Origin: Trichobilharzia szidati
Lineage: Eukaryota > Platyhelminthes > Trematoda > Strigeidida > Schistosomatidae
Direction: 5' to 3'
Assembly: GCA_944472155.2 (NCBI GenBank)
Contig: OX235274.1
Location: 31,680,052 to 31,744,051 of the forward strand
DNA length: 64,000 nucleotides
Shown one piece after another: positions 31,265 through 42,735 of this stretch; the first letter of the stretch is position 1; every line of letters begins with the position of its first letter. The notes beneath the pieces are model-generated. The model saw only the letters and a list, made by a program, of their open reading frames with translations, had not been told where the DNA came from and made no database searches. The translations under genes were made by a program, and so were the position numbers.

Positions 31265-32810
31265 AAAGCCTTTATTTCATAAATACACAATTACTTTATT
31301 CATAAATTCCTAACTCATATGATCGTCCTATTGTAGTTAATTTTCATTCATTCACACTACTTACTAAAAATAGTTAGTAGTATACATGTTTGCTGGAGAA
31401 TTAAAACAAAAGATAATCTATCTATCTATCTATCTATCAACGTAATGAACTGTCAGCTTGCTAGTTAGTTGTTGTGTAGACTTTCGTGTCGTTTTCAATA
31501 AGTGACTAATATTATTATCATCATCAATAATACGGTTATTCTTTTTTTTAGAATAGAATCTGTTTGAATCCGAAAAGTATCAACAATTCAGATACGTACA
31601 TATATATATTATCTGATCCTTAGTGACAATAACGCGACCAAGTATAAATATTAGTAGTAGTAGTAGTAGTAGTAGTAGTAATAATAATATTGATAATAAT
31701 GAAAGTAATAATAATGACAATAAAAGGAAACTCGAAAAATTCAGAAATCATTGAGAGAAAGAGAGGGAGAAAAAAGAGCCTGTCGTCTCATCGATCAACT
31801 GGTTAATCGGATGTACTCATTTTTCCTGATTAGTCGTCTAAAGCAACTTTGAGAGGAATAATACTAATAATAAAACAAAATCATTCATACAATACCAAAC
31901 AAAAAAGCGACGCAGTCATTTCACAGGGAAACAGAAAATGACGAATGATGAAATGTCGATGAAATAGGGAAAAAAGTGGGTGGAGGGTGGCGGAAAACTT
32001 CACATTTTTAATGCATATTTATTTTTGCTTCGCTTTTTTGGATGGCACTGTATGTTCAATGAATGTAAGGATGCATAGACAGATAGAAAGATGGATGGAT
32101 ATATAAATCAATAATTAATAAATCTAATTAATTTATTAGTTTGTCGTAATTTTGTGACATTATAATTACTATTATTATTATTATTAATATGAATACTATT
32201 CATTTTATGCATTTGTCAATTTTTCTCATTTCTCATTTGATATATTTGCTTGCCATTCATTCCTCTGCTCTTCTAACTCTCTCTCCGTCCCACTGTGCCC
32301 TCATTGTCCCTCTTTTTTCTCTCCCTACGTTACTCTACCTTCGGTCATCTTGTGAATAAATTATTAGAAATGAATCATATAAGAGTTGGGAAAAAAATAT
32401 ATATATATGTATATTAGAATAACAATAGTAATTAGAAAAGAAGGGAAAAAAATTGCATATTCTTTTGTCATTTCTAAGAATGTTCATCACAGAGATAAAA
32501 TAATCATAATAGCAATGATGATGATAACAATAATAACAATGGGAAGAATAATTTACCGTGGAAAAATCCCATTAGTACATGCTTGTTTCTTTTTTTAAAA
32601 TATATATATACATAAATGCATTAGAATAATGCATGAGTAGCTTTCTAATTGAGAGTCGATCGATCAGTCTATTTCATGATGTTCCTTTTTTATTTTTCAT
32701 TTTCTCGCCTAATAAGAAAACAAAATGTAACTGCACTTAATAAATTAAAACTTGAAGGATGGCGAAATGAGATTTATGCAGATGTGATGTCCTTAAATGT
32801 ACATAAGTGT
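31265..32810. other. AT-rich intron sequence with microsatellites
   Basis: Contains (ATCT)n at about 31416-31438, (AGT)n/(AAT)n at about 31650-31690, (ATT)n at about 32168-32186 and (AT)n near 32395-32408. No exon or mobile element recognised. Confidence 0.5.
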
Positions 32811-32814
32811 TTCA

Positions 32815-33030
32815 GAAGCAGAATACTTGCGCACTCAAGCCGCTGATAGTCCGGTGTTCGATCCCCGGAAGACACACTCCTAAGCCTAGCTTATCTGACT
32901 GCATGCCCCTTAAAGAGAGAAGGTTGTACGTAAGGCTAGCAAGTTCACCCTGTAGAAAACACAATGCTATTGGGACTTCGAAACTCAAGCTTGATACCCG
33001 ATGTTTTCTACTCGGGACTCAAGGGAATAA
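32815..33030 (+). mobile_element. T4 SINE copy
   Basis: B-box GGTGTTCGATCCCCGG, CACTCCTAAGCCTAGC, body GTACGTAAGGCTAGCAAG, tail region TTGATACCCGATGTTTTCTA diverged from the RTE end, then ACTCAAGGGAATAAAATAAC. Confidence 0.7.
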
Positions 33031-33365
33031 AATAACAATAACAGATGCCCTTAAACACACTAGAAGTTGCGTAACACGTCTCTAGGATCATTTATGTACA
33101 AGGAATGCCAAAATTTAGAAAGTATGTAGAAAATTTAAAATAAAAGTTAGTAAAAGGCGATTTTCTGGTATGTGAGTTGACACTGTTTAGACTTGACGTA
33201 TCTTGATGTCTCTAGGGAACAGATACCTTCATGAACTTCTTGATCCTTGATACCCAGTGATATCATTGGTTGGAAAGGATTGACACTTAAATGTTAGACA
33301 AATCGAGGAGGTCTTGTATGGTAAGGGCAATCAAAATTAGTTTACTGGTGAGTGACAATCAGTAA
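33031..33365. other. Unrecognised sequence
   Basis: Nothing recognised. Confidence 0.3.
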
Positions 33366-33369
33366 CGAA

Positions 33370-33567
33370 CTCCAGGCCCTCGAGTGGAATCCAAATAGGA
33401 AATGACGAGTGGGTCGTCCTAGGGTGACATGGAGAAGATCTTGTGAAGAAGAGATGAGTGAGTTGTCAACCGTGGACTCAGCTGAAGAAGACGGCAGAAA
33501 ACAGAACGAAGTGGAGATGTGTTGTTAAATCCCTATGTTCCACTCGGAACGCAACGGAATAATAAAT
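33370..33567 (+). mobile_element. RTE LINE 3' end only
   Basis: CTCGAGTGGAATCCAAATAG, GGGTGACATGGAGAAGATC, AACAGAACGAAGTGGAGATG, and TCCCTATGTTCCACTCGGAA with an AATAATAAA tail. A short 5'-truncated copy of about 200 bp. Confidence 0.8.
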
Positions 33568-33569
33568 AC

Positions 33570-34195
33570 AGTAGTAGCAATCAGTACCACTTTGTGTGAG
33601 CATAACTGCGACAACCGAAACCCATATTTTCAATCTGAATGGAGGAAATTAATCAATACGTTATTCTGTATAGCTTGCCAAACTTCTGCTTGTCACACTC
33701 AGTCAATATTTATGTATCGACAATGTCAAAGCAGGTTATAGCTTGATAAAATCTGTAGCACTATTCAGAAATAATAAGTTACATCAAAAATTTTAAAAAA
33801 TGGCTCTTAAACGCTTCCCAGCATTTAGATGAAACTGCGTCTGCAAGAATTCAACAGAACACAGTACAATTTTAAGTCAAGCTGTCACTCCACGCCTTAA
33901 CCTTCACTCCATTCAAACAAACTCGCAATCGTGAAACAAAAAATCAATATGAACAGCATCACATAAGATCAAAAAGAAGCAATAAAAGTGTGAATCAACT
34001 GAAGGCAAATACAAAAAATAAGGATTAATTCGAAAGAAGACAGGCAAATATTAGAATGGTGATATACAGGTCATCAGAAAACGATAATAATTACCAAACT
34101 ATTTAATTCAATTTTAGATTTTCCTGTCGATTGATTGGACCAAAGTGTTCGGTCTCAGGTTGACATTGTCGGCTTCTTGTACAGATGCTTCGACG
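33570..34195. other. Unrecognised sequence
   Basis: The open frame at 33535-33741 begins inside the RTE tail and has no recognisable content. Confidence 0.35.
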
Positions 34196-34246
34196 ATTTC
34201 CCGGCGTGTGATTAGAAGTGAATTGGTGGATGGTGACTGGCAGTGG

Positions 34247-34305
34247 AATCCAGCTTGATGCGCACTTCGCCTGTCCTATTTGTGACTCATCAACTGGATG
34301 TACCT
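34247..34305 (-). ncRNA. Hammerhead ribozyme motif, core mutated (P1, left)
   Basis: Stem I CATCCAG with CTGGAT is intact. The core reads TTGATGAG (C3 changed) and the GAAA box reads GAAG, with a small insertion before it. Predicted inactive. Confidence 0.7.
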
Positions 34306-34518
34306 GCATTCCCCAGTGAGTGATGATGTTCCCACCGAGGCTTGAACTTAGCGGCCATAGTTTCAAACGCCAAAGCGTTATCCACAATTAATATGACCCG
34401 TTACACAAGAGGTGCCTCTCGTGGCCCAAGTGGTCTAGTGGATAAAGCTTTGACGTTTGAAACTATGGGCACTGGGTTCGAGCCTTGGTGGGAACATCAT
34501 CACTCACTGGGGAATGCA

Positions 34519-34575
34519 GGTACATCCAGTTAACGAGTCCCGAATAGGACGAAATGTGCGTTATCCTGGATTCCA
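34519..34575 (+). ncRNA. Hammerhead ribozyme motif, core mutated (P1, right)
   Basis: Stem I CATCCAG/CTGGAT, stem II TCC...GGA and GAAA (34551-34554) are kept, but the core reads TTAACGAG in place of CTGANGAG. Predicted inactive. Confidence 0.7.
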
Positions 34576-34615
34576 CTGCTAGTCACCATCCACCAATTAA
34601 CTTCTAATTACAAAA

Positions 34616-34855
34616 TTAGTTTAAGAAAATTCAAATAATTACCAATGCTGTAAATAGATTGTTCATTAAGAAATTTTCAGTCTTAGTATTTTGCTACGAT
34701 GAACATCGTATCTTTCGAGACTGCACATACTCACTTGTAATGAATGCTAACGATTATGAGACAATATTCGGAAATAACCTACTGATTGTAAGCATCCCTG
34801 CAGTCTTCTAACTTTTTCATGAATAATCCCCATCCAGACATTAATGAAAACATAA
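34616..34855. other. Unrecognised sequence
   Basis: No feature supported. Confidence 0.3.
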
Positions 34856-35845
34856 AACACGTAGTTCAGTGAAGAGTCTCTTTTTGACGAATTCATTCAC
34901 ATACAGCTGTACAATCGTGATTATATATATAATTATTTTTGTATGTGTGTGTACATTAGATTTGTCAAACAAGAATAAAATTAGAGTTACTGTCTACGTC
35001 ATCGAAGCATTTCAAAAGATGTGATGAATAATCGAATTGTAACATGAGGGAGGGGGGTTGAAGATTGGTAAGAGGTAGTAGTGATGAGTTGTCAGTGCAT
35101 AAAAGTAGTTGAACAAGTGTATTGTAATTGAGTATTAAGATGAATAATTTAATAAGTGACTTGTGGTCACAATGCACATACAAACGAAGGAAAATATGAA
35201 GTCACGTAAGAGTTGTGAGGAGATACAAGAGTTATAAGGAGTTAGAAATACAAGCACACAAAAACCAAGAAGTCAGTAGAAATCAACACGGTTGTTACCA
35301 TGATAGTAGAACAGGTTGAATAATTTTCTTCTGTATGCATAGCTCCAGTTTCTTTAAATGAATGACTAAGGCTTCAACAGTACAAAGGAGACGAAAGCGT
35401 ATAGTCTTCGGCAGGTTATACTTTACTTTGTAGATTACCTTGAAGAAGACGTTTGTTGAGGTGGAATGACCAGTGTTGACAAGGTCTTCGATTATCTGAC
35501 TCCTAATGGAGCCACCACTACCTTTCTGCAGCCATGAGGGGTAGTGTTTCTGAACTATTTTTGGTCAATGTACCTGGTTCCACTACAAAAGCTGAACTGA
35601 TATATGCACATAGAAGAGGATAGATGCGAAATCTTGCAGACCAATGGGCAACTGGAGAACACTACTCTAAGCATTGCTGCGAAGAATGTTCCTCTCAAAG
35701 ATGGCGAAATTCTTCTCTTAAGGATGTTGCACGCTAAATCTCTCTTGAAATCCAGGTTTTTGTGGAGTTTCTTTCGGTTTGATATTCTTATCGATGAATC
35801 TTGGTGGGTATCTAACTTGTTAACCACATTCAAAACTTGATTCGC
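34856..35845 (-). mobile_element. PLE-B Penelope-like element, 3' part
   Basis: On the minus strand 35840-35350 codes in pieces for a pre-endonuclease region (ISNRKKLHKNLDFKRDL, 35555-35833), then a GIY-YIG-like stretch (FCSGTRYIDQK) and GSIRSQIIEDLVNTGHS, where the conserved EH is replaced by ED. It extends down through an untranslated part to the terminal motif at 34865-34920 (AGTCTCTTTTTGACGAATTC; GTACAATCGTG). Several stops; no RT. Confidence 0.7.
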
Positions 35846-35867
35846 AGAATGTAGAGCTATAAACTAC

Positions 35868-36035
35868 GATACTTTCCCAGTGTAACATAGGGCTTCAATC
35901 TTTGAAGTTTCAGTAGCAGTGATGTTAATTTACTGAGTGGGGTTTCTAGTCTCACGCCTAAACATCCTTCCTTACTGGGTTTAGAAGTGAGTCTATCGGG
36001 AATCCTACACCGGACGCCAAATGTTTGTGGTTGGC
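35868..36035 (-). mobile_element. T4 SINE copy
   Basis: Complement carries the RTE-like end (ATGTTACACTGGG), CTTCAAAGATTGAAGCCC, and the body GCGTGAGACTAGAAACCCC. The tRNA-like head is degraded (GATTCCCGATAGACTCAC). Confidence 0.65.
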
Positions 36036-36120
36036 TGAATGGTTCTGAATTCGACGATCCCTGGCTGCGGAGAAGTCCTGAGCAGGGAAGAAACAGTTGC
36101 CCACTACACTAACTAATGTA
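36030..36120 (+). mobile_element. P2 fragment
   Basis: TTGGCTGAATGGTTCTGAAT (tRNA A-box side), GGCTGCGGAGAAGTCCTGAG and GGAAGAAACAGTTGCCCAC. Hammerhead core is gone. Confidence 0.5.
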
Positions 36121-36160
36121 AGTTCGTAATCATACTTAAGCTATCGCCAAATGAACTACC

Positions 36161-37513
36161 TGTCCATCCCAAGCAAAATACTAAGCCGCATCATCCTGGA
36201 GAGAATCAAACATGCCAACTGGATGAAAAACTTCGACCGGAACAGGCTGGATTCAGGAGAAACAAGTCATGTATTGATCAGATCGCCACATTACGGATCA
36301 TCATTGAACAAAGCTTGGAATGGCAGTCACTTCTCTATCTCAACTTCATCGACTTTGAAAAGGCCTTCAGCAAACAGCGTCGATCGAAAGGTGATTTGGA
36401 AACTACTTCGCTACTACGGGGTGCCGCCGACAATTATACATCTCATCCAACAGCTGTACGACAATGCTGCATGCCAAGTAATCCACAACGGGAAACTTAC
36501 AGAATCCTTCGAAGTGAGGACAGGAGTAAGACAAGCTGGCTGCCTACTATCGCCAATGATTTTCCTGATTGCAGTAGATTGGATAATTCGACAAACACAC
36601 AGTGGGCAAGGAGGAAACAGGCATAAAATGGACTCACAAAAAACTTGGAGGATCTGGACTTCACCGATGATATATGTCTAATTTCCCACAAACTGGAAGA
36701 TATGCAAGCGAAAAGCAACAAGTTGGCAGAAGAAGCATCCAGAGAAGATAGGACTTCAGGTGAACATAGAGGAAACAGAGGTGATGAATATTTCTGGGCA
36801 ACACCAACAACAGCAACAACAACAACAACGAACAATATTCAGCATAAATGGGAGGAACCTGAAAGAAACAACCTCTTTTACCTACCTACCTCGGAAGCAT
36901 CGTTTCAACTACAGGCGGAACTGACGGGGACATCAAAGCAAGAATCGGAAAAGCAAGACAAGCTTTCACTACTCTCAAGTCTGTGTGGAGGTCAACAACA
37001 CTCAGCATCAAAAATAGGATCCGGATTTTCAACTCCAATGTGAAGTCAGTGCTACTCACTATACGGATCAAAGACTTGCACTGCGCGTCATAAAGAGCAT
37101 CTCAAACAAACTACAGACCTTCATTAACAGTTGTCTTCGCTCAATACTCAAGATCAGATGGCTGGCCAGAAAAGATCAGCAACAGGGATCTCTGGGAGCG
37201 AACCAACACACCAGGAACCGATTGTGAAACAAATATGCAGAAGGAAATGGAGATGGATTGGCCATACTCTGAGGAAACCATCAAATGACATCACTAGACA
37301 AACCATTGCTCGAGTGGAACCCGAACGGGAAGCGGTGAGTTGATCATCAGTGCAAGGGTGACATGGAGGAGGTCATGTGAAGAGGAGATGAAAACGTGTG
37401 GGCAGACTTAGAGCCAGGTGAAGACTCTAGCAGAGAACCGAACGCAATGGAGACGCACAGCTGAAACCCTATGTTCCTCTAGGAATTAAAGGAAACAACA
37501 ATAATAATAAAAC
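36161..37513 (+). mobile_element. RTE LINE copy with partial RT domain, 8-bp TSD
   Basis: Starts at the SIPSKILSRIILERI block of the RT and runs to the 3' tail (AATAATAATAAA). GAACTACC at 36153-36160 recurs at 37514-37521, giving a likely short TSD. The RT is broken by frameshifts: FIDFEKAF (36345-36368), GVRQAGCLLSPMIFL with an extra residue (36526-36570) and LEDLDFTDDICLISH (36645-36690, catalytic DD present). Then the GKARQAFTTL and [16 protein letters not shown] blocks. Confidence 0.85.
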
Positions 37514-37524
37514 GAACTACCAAA

Positions 37525-38500
37525 GTCTAACATATTTCAAATGGAATAAAGTACTCATTCCATCTGTATTGCTATCTACCATCAAATAAATGTCATATCA
37601 GTATGCCGTTTTTGTGTTATTCCGGATTGTATTACAAACTTCAATTAATAATTATTATTATTATAAAGGTGATCAATCTTCATTACTACATAAACAAACT
37701 GTGTTAAGATCAACCAACTCATCATAATTCAATTATTACTGCTAAGTGTGTATGTAACATGATAACCAAGATAAATTGTACAAAATTGAATTCTCTTGTG
37801 TATTATTCTCCTTGAACACACAAGTGTTGTTATTATCGCTAGTAATAGTAGCAATAGTAGTAGTAGTATGGATTATGTCATTTCATAGCAGGTTATATGT
37901 ATGATTATTTCATAAACGGGTAGGTATCTCAATTTAAACAAGAGAGGATATCAGTTTATTCATAATTCATTTGCTATCCCACTCTGCTTCACTCTCTCTC
38001 TCTATCCGTGGGTGTCTCAGTTTCCACCCCCCACTTTCCTCATATTATAACAAGAATTATTCAAACTGGTTATCAGTTATAAGCATTTTTATTAGAGAGG
38101 TGGTATTATATTTCAATTTCTGGAAGGAGAAGAAGAAAAAAGAAAACATATTTTGTGTTTCTGCTCCTCAAGACAAAAAAAACAACAACAGTGAAACATA
38201 TATAAAAATTATTTTTGACATATTTCCTAATAATCTTATGAATTATATATATATGTATATTTGGAAAATAACAAGCAACAGAGAATTGTTGCTTTCCAAT
38301 TTGTGATTCCTAAAAACACATTTATCCCACTGTGTTTGGAAGCTGAAGGAAAAACAGCCAGTCGGGGGAATCATCCAGTGTATTGCTTTTGTCTATCTGA
38401 GGTTAAAGTTGAGAAAATCTTGAAAGTCTCTGAAGTAAAGGCAACGAATTTTTTTAAATAATCTTTTCAAGTACTTGATGGCAGGAACTTGATTGATTTC
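37525..38500. other. AT-rich intron sequence
   Basis: Includes a (TAG)n tract near 37850-37867. No exon or mobile element recognised; open frames at 37971-38306 and 38261-38461 have no domain. Confidence 0.4.
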
Positions 38501-38504
38501 AGAA

Positions 38505-38755
38505 ATGAACACGAAGTGACTTCAAAGAGAGATCATTTGGACACCAACAGGGGAGGGGGGAGTTACTGGACAATTGTTTAGCCCTTGTTTGGAAATCTTC
38601 AGAAGTAGGCACTTAAGATCTTTGGATTACAAGAGACCCACGCCTAGTAGTGTCATGGCTACGGAGAGTTGGCGATCCCCGAACAAGGACGAAACCGGTA
38701 CTTTCTGGTTTTCAATGATTCTCTAGCTGAAGTCAATCCATGATCACTCTAGTAA
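38505..38755. mobile_element. P2 element, decayed inverted dimer
   Basis: 38510-38650 is a minus-strand unit (complement of GTTACTGGACAATTGTTTAG and ATCTTCAGAAGTAGG) with TAAA in place of the GAAA box. 38690-38755 is a plus-strand piece (AACAAGGACGAAACCGGTAC, TTTTCAATGATTCTCTAGC). Confidence 0.5.
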
Positions 38756-39110
38756 TCATCTTTTGTTTACAGTAAATTTTTGGATGGTGTCAACGGAGGA
38801 GTGACGATCAGTTAAAACTATTCGACTTATTTTAATGACTATTGTACCTCAAATACATGATAATTATGTATTAAAACACTGAAAAATGTTTAAAATTAGA
38901 TTGAAAACTCTTCGTTCTTTGAACTCAACATCAGTCGCATTCATCTAGATATGAGTTTCGTCGTAATTTCAAGAAGTAATTGCATTGAAACACGGCAGTT
39001 ATTTTTGGCTATTTAAAGCATAGAGACACTTGTGAGTATTATTGTTTAAGTTAACCGCTCTCAGAAATATATATCTCATATGCAGGGGAAAATGAAACTC
39101 ATAATGTCCT
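38756..39110. other. Unrecognised sequence
   Basis: Nothing recognised. Confidence 0.3.
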
Positions 39111-39111
39111 G

Positions 39112-39545
39112 TTGATATTAGATGGTTGGAGGCAATCGGCCACAGGAAGCCTTGCTTGACCTAGGTTTCGTGTAAGTTGACATCCGTCCAATACAGTCCT
39201 ACAGGAGGTCAGTCGTGAGCCCGAATAGCTCAGTGATAACGTCTCTGACCTCAGTACTGGATAAAGAGGGTTCGAATCTCAGAAGGGATGCGAGTTCCTT
39301 CAAGGTTGCAGATAGGCCTTGCTGACTGGTGAGCGCCAACTAGCACAAAACCTAAATGAAGCAAGGGTTCCTGTGGCTGACTGCCTCCAACCATTCAATA
39401 TCAACAATTCGCAGTGCACAGTGGTGGCAAACCACCTAGCTTGATGGTGGCCACATTCCAAACTTGACTGACAGAATTCAGTGTGCACTGAAGTTAGGAC
39501 TAGACACATTACACTATTCACTGACTGGTCTCCAATCAAAGTCAT
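39112..39545. mobile_element. P3 element with inverted ends and one tRNA-like module
   Basis: Left end about 39118-39185 (GATATTAGATGGTTGGAGGC) is inverted at about 39330-39405 (GCCTCCAACCATTCAATATC). Between them: TACAGGAGGTCAG, tRNA-like module 39225-39290 (GAATAGCTCAGTGATAACG; GGTTCGAATCTC). After the inverted end comes the P3 terminal segment (GATGGTGGCCACATTCC; TCTCCAATCAAAG). Confidence 0.8.
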
Positions 39546-39845
39546 AATGTCTTGTTTCAGTGAATACAAAAGGACTGAATAGCATCTTACTGCCCTTACC
39601 AATTTGCATGCAAATATAATCACGCATGTGCATGCAGAGTTCTCATCAGTCTGTGCATTTTATAGGCACAGAGTAAGTACCAAGGTGACTACATCAACCA
39701 ATTAAGTCAGATGACCATACCGACTTTAAGAAATAGGTGTCTTAAGTCACCTACTACAAATCATATCATGAAGAAAAGTCAAAAATTCGACTTCTACAAC
39801 GCTTCAAGATCCATATAAAAAGACCAATTTACAGAAAATGGTGAG
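39546..39845. other. Unrecognised sequence
   Basis: Nothing recognised. Confidence 0.3.
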
Positions 39846-39849
39846 ATTA

Positions 39850-40445
39850 GTGTTGAAGCCTGATTATTACAGTGGGTTCCGAGTGGAAAATAGGAAATCA
39901 ACGGAACATCTCCATTCCGGTCTGTTTCCTGTTGTTCTCTTTAGCTGGCCCCACGATTCCCCATAAGCTCTCATATCCTCCTGTCATTATTTCCTCCATG
40001 TCAATCTTGATCTTACATCCAACTCATCGTTTCTCATTAAAATTTCCATAGGGGGTCTAGATTGCGCATGATGTCACCCAACGATCTCACAGTATATGGA
40101 ATCTGTCTCCATTTCCTTCTGCAGATTTGTTGGGCGATCGGTTCTTGGTTGGTTCGTTTACAGAGTTGCCGGTTACCGGTCGTTTCCAGATTACCACCTA
40201 ATATTCGATATAAAGTGGAGGCAGCTGTTGATAAAAGTCTGTCACTTGCTGGAAATGCCTCTCTTGAGGTGCACGCCAAATCTCTGAACAATATAGAAGC
40301 ACTGACTAACTTGAAATTAGTGTTCAAACTTAGGACCCTGTTCATTATGCTGGACGCAGCAGGTTTCTACATTGATTTCAGATTAATGAATGTGTGTCTT
40401 GACTTTCTTGATCCCGCTTTTGACATCATCATCTGTGCCCTAGTG
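39850..40445 (-). mobile_element. RTE LINE 3' fragment
   Basis: Minus strand: complement of GGAACATCTCCATTCC and CTCATATCCTCC, ICRRKWRQIPYTVRS at 40096-40170, then the NNIEALTNLKLVF region. Frameshifted and diverged. Confidence 0.8.
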
Positions 40446-40802
40446 AAAAAAAACCTTTTAAATCTATATATGGATAAATTATCTGTTATCACATTGAACG
40501 TCTCTTCATAATTCTTGTTCCTTTTATTGTTTACTTTCTTTTCACTTTTGACTTCGATGCCGGTTCATTTCAACTCCAGATGGGTAAAAGAAGTACTTAG
40601 GTAATCAAAAAACGTTCCAAATGTGTTGTATGGAAATGCTGAATCTCTGAGATAAAATATGTCCCCAAATTACTTTGCTAAAGTTCAAAAAATGAAACCA
40701 GTTTGCTATTTAAAAATGTGTAAATGACAGTGTCAAAACATGGTGTAAAAACACAGAGGTGCCATAAGTAAAAAAATGAAGTCTATAGTCAACAAATCAA
40801 CA
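40446..40802. other. Unrecognised sequence
   Basis: Nothing recognised. Confidence 0.3.
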
Positions 40803-41128
40803 ACTGGTTGGAGAATTTCATCATCAGCTGACATCAGTTAGAGAACCATTGGAACCACTGCTAAGTGGACGTGCTATGTCGTGAATTGGCGGAAGTTAGA
40901 ATTCATGAACTGGCCATTGCATCGAGTGGGTCCTAGAGGCTAAATGGTCTGTGAGCTCGCTAGCCTTGTAACAAGTAGGTCCTTGGTTCGAATCCTGTCG
41001 GTGGGTGCATGTCGCTGAAGAGTCCCAAACTAGGCTGACGAAACAGTTATCCAGTACTCCTTTCAGGCTTTCCAGTGGTTCTCCAACGGATATCAGCTCA
41101 TGATGAAATCCTCCAACCAATCAAACAA
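40803..41128. mobile_element. P2 element bounded by about 50-bp inverted ends
   Basis: Left end 40804-40852 (GGTTGGAGAATTTCATCATC) is inverted at 41071-41120 (GATGAAATCCTCCAACC). In between on the plus strand: the spacer with AATTCATGAACTGGCC, tRNA-like head (GAGGCTAAATGGTCTGTGAG; CCTTGGTTCGAATCC) and a hammerhead. Confidence 0.8.
41008..41058 (+). ncRNA. Hammerhead ribozyme motif, core conserved, stems altered
   Basis: CTGAAGA at 41015-41021 and GAAA at 41040-41043 are intact. Stem II has a three-base insertion (GTC...GAC remains). Stem III is weakened (ACAG/TTAT) and the cleavage triplet is ATC. Stem I pairing is poor. Reduced or no activity expected. Confidence 0.55.
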
Positions 41129-42300
41129 ATAGAATCCCTACAAAACCAATACTTGAAAATCAACAATTCACTAAGGTGCCGGAATTGTGACGACCAGGAA
41201 GAATGTTCATGAACTGTGATTCATATGTATACTGGTGGTGTTTCGTGCTCTGAGCTAAATAGTCTAACCGCGAAGCTTTCATTATTCGTTTAGATAACAA
41301 CTTCAGTACTATCTCCAGAAGGATGACAGAACTTCCTCGATATTTCTTTAGTCTTCCGAGTACCACAATTTCATAAACATTTCCACTTCCAGAAGTATAA
41401 TGTAATGCTTCATGAATGAACTGTTTAATAACAGCTTTAATCATCTAATAGTCTAAGGTGGCTTCTACAGAAAAGTTTTCTTTGTGAATTCATTTCTTGT
41501 ATGGCGAACAGGATGAAAATACGATAGTGTTTTATTCAGCGAACTCAGTGCCTAGATGATCATTGCAATAGTTTATCAGAAAACTGATTTTTATCTCAAA
41601 ACGTATAACTTAAATTACAGTGTAGATAGATGACTTCAAAAAATGTTTATTTTCATATGCATCAGTGCACAGAAAGGCTTCATTCTCACTAATCTTTTCC
41701 AACCATTGAACTAACTTTTACATTTATACTAATTGTAAGATTCTTTAAATCTCCCTTTTTACTACCTGTTTTTAGACTAAAATTTGAGCTACCAAAATTG
41801 TCTCTTCTCAAATCATGCCTTTTTTTCACTAAACACACGCCTCATGGAAGCCTAAAAAAGAGACAAGATGTTAATTGCAAAAAAAGGAAGGAGTACTGTC
41901 TTCCACCTCTTTACATCTATCGTCTCTAGAAGTATTCGTCTATAGGACAGATTTCTTATTTGCTTGAATAAGTTTTACAACAATCTTTTGTCGATAAAAA
42001 GTTTCATTTTCGAGTGAATAGAAAGTATATATATATATAAATCCATGAATTCTAACTTCTCTCAGTTCTCGATGTGGTACAACTACCAACCATAGCCATA
42101 GATGAGCTTCTACTTTATGAATAACAACATGGCGGATCACGCTGACCATGACTTTTCCTACGTTTGGTGATTCTTTCCCATTCGTCCAGATAATCATACT
42201 GAATAATACCTATTTCTATACGTGTATATGAAATGACAAAACGATTTAGATTGCAGTTGTTTCGTAACCTGGAACATCATTTCCTTTAATCATTAAATTA
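41129..42300. other. Intron sequence, nothing recognised
   Basis: No mobile element or exon seen; includes an (AT)n tract near 42029-42040. Confidence 0.4.
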
Positions 42301-42314
42301 TTGTTCCTTTGGGT

Positions 42315-42735
42315 CACAAAGAATATTTCCAACAGCCTGTTGCAGACCTTTATCAACAACTGTCTTCGCTGGCTCTATACTGAAGATCAGATGGCCGGAA
42401 AGAATTACCAACAAGAAACTATGGGAACAAACAAAACAAGAACCAATCGCCCAACAAATATGCAGGGGAAAGTGGAGATGGATTGAACACTTGCTGAGGA
42501 GGCCGTTGGGTGACATCGCGCGTCAGGCCAACGCTCGAGTGGAACCCGAAAGGGAAGCGGTGAATGGGACGTCGAAGGGTGACATGGAGGAGATCGTGTG
42601 AAGAGGAGTTGAAACAGTATGGACTAACACGGATGGAAGTGAAAATTACAGCAGAAGACAGAAGCAAGTGGAGGCGTGCAGTTGAAGCCCTATGTTCCAC
42701 TAGGAACCCAAGGGAACAATAATAAATAATAATAA
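42315..42735 (+). mobile_element. RTE 3' fragment inserted in the tail of another RTE
   Basis: Starts at CACAAAGAATATTTCCAACA, carries the CRGKWRW-like block and ends GAAGCCCTATGTTCCACTAG plus an (AAT)n tail. TCCTTTGGGT at 42305-42314 and at 42736-42745 is a 10-bp TSD. The duplicated sequence is the 3' end of the minus-strand RTE at 42736-43520. Very similar to 8400-8816, so the same subfamily. Confidence 0.85.

Larger units (their letters stand above)
34213..34615. mobile_element. P1 (SM-alpha-like) head-to-head dimer with two hammerheads
   Basis: Left arm 34213-34385 is, on the minus strand, tRNA-like part, TCACTCACTGGGGAATGCAG, hammerhead, and the end CACCATCCACCAATTCACTTC. Right arm 34438-34615 repeats the same order on the plus strand. 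The spacer 34386-34437 includes the tRNA A-box-like AAGTGGTCTAGTGGATAAAG of the right unit; the left unit lacks that part. The B-box is GGGTTCGAGCC on the right and diverged on the left. Layout and ribozyme fit the SM-alpha family known from schistosomes. Confidence 0.85.

Noticed and set aside
31416..31690. Clustered short tandem repeats as a CRISPR-like array
   Set aside because: They are simple (ATCT)n and (AGT)n/(AAT)n microsatellites without spacers, in a eukaryotic genome.
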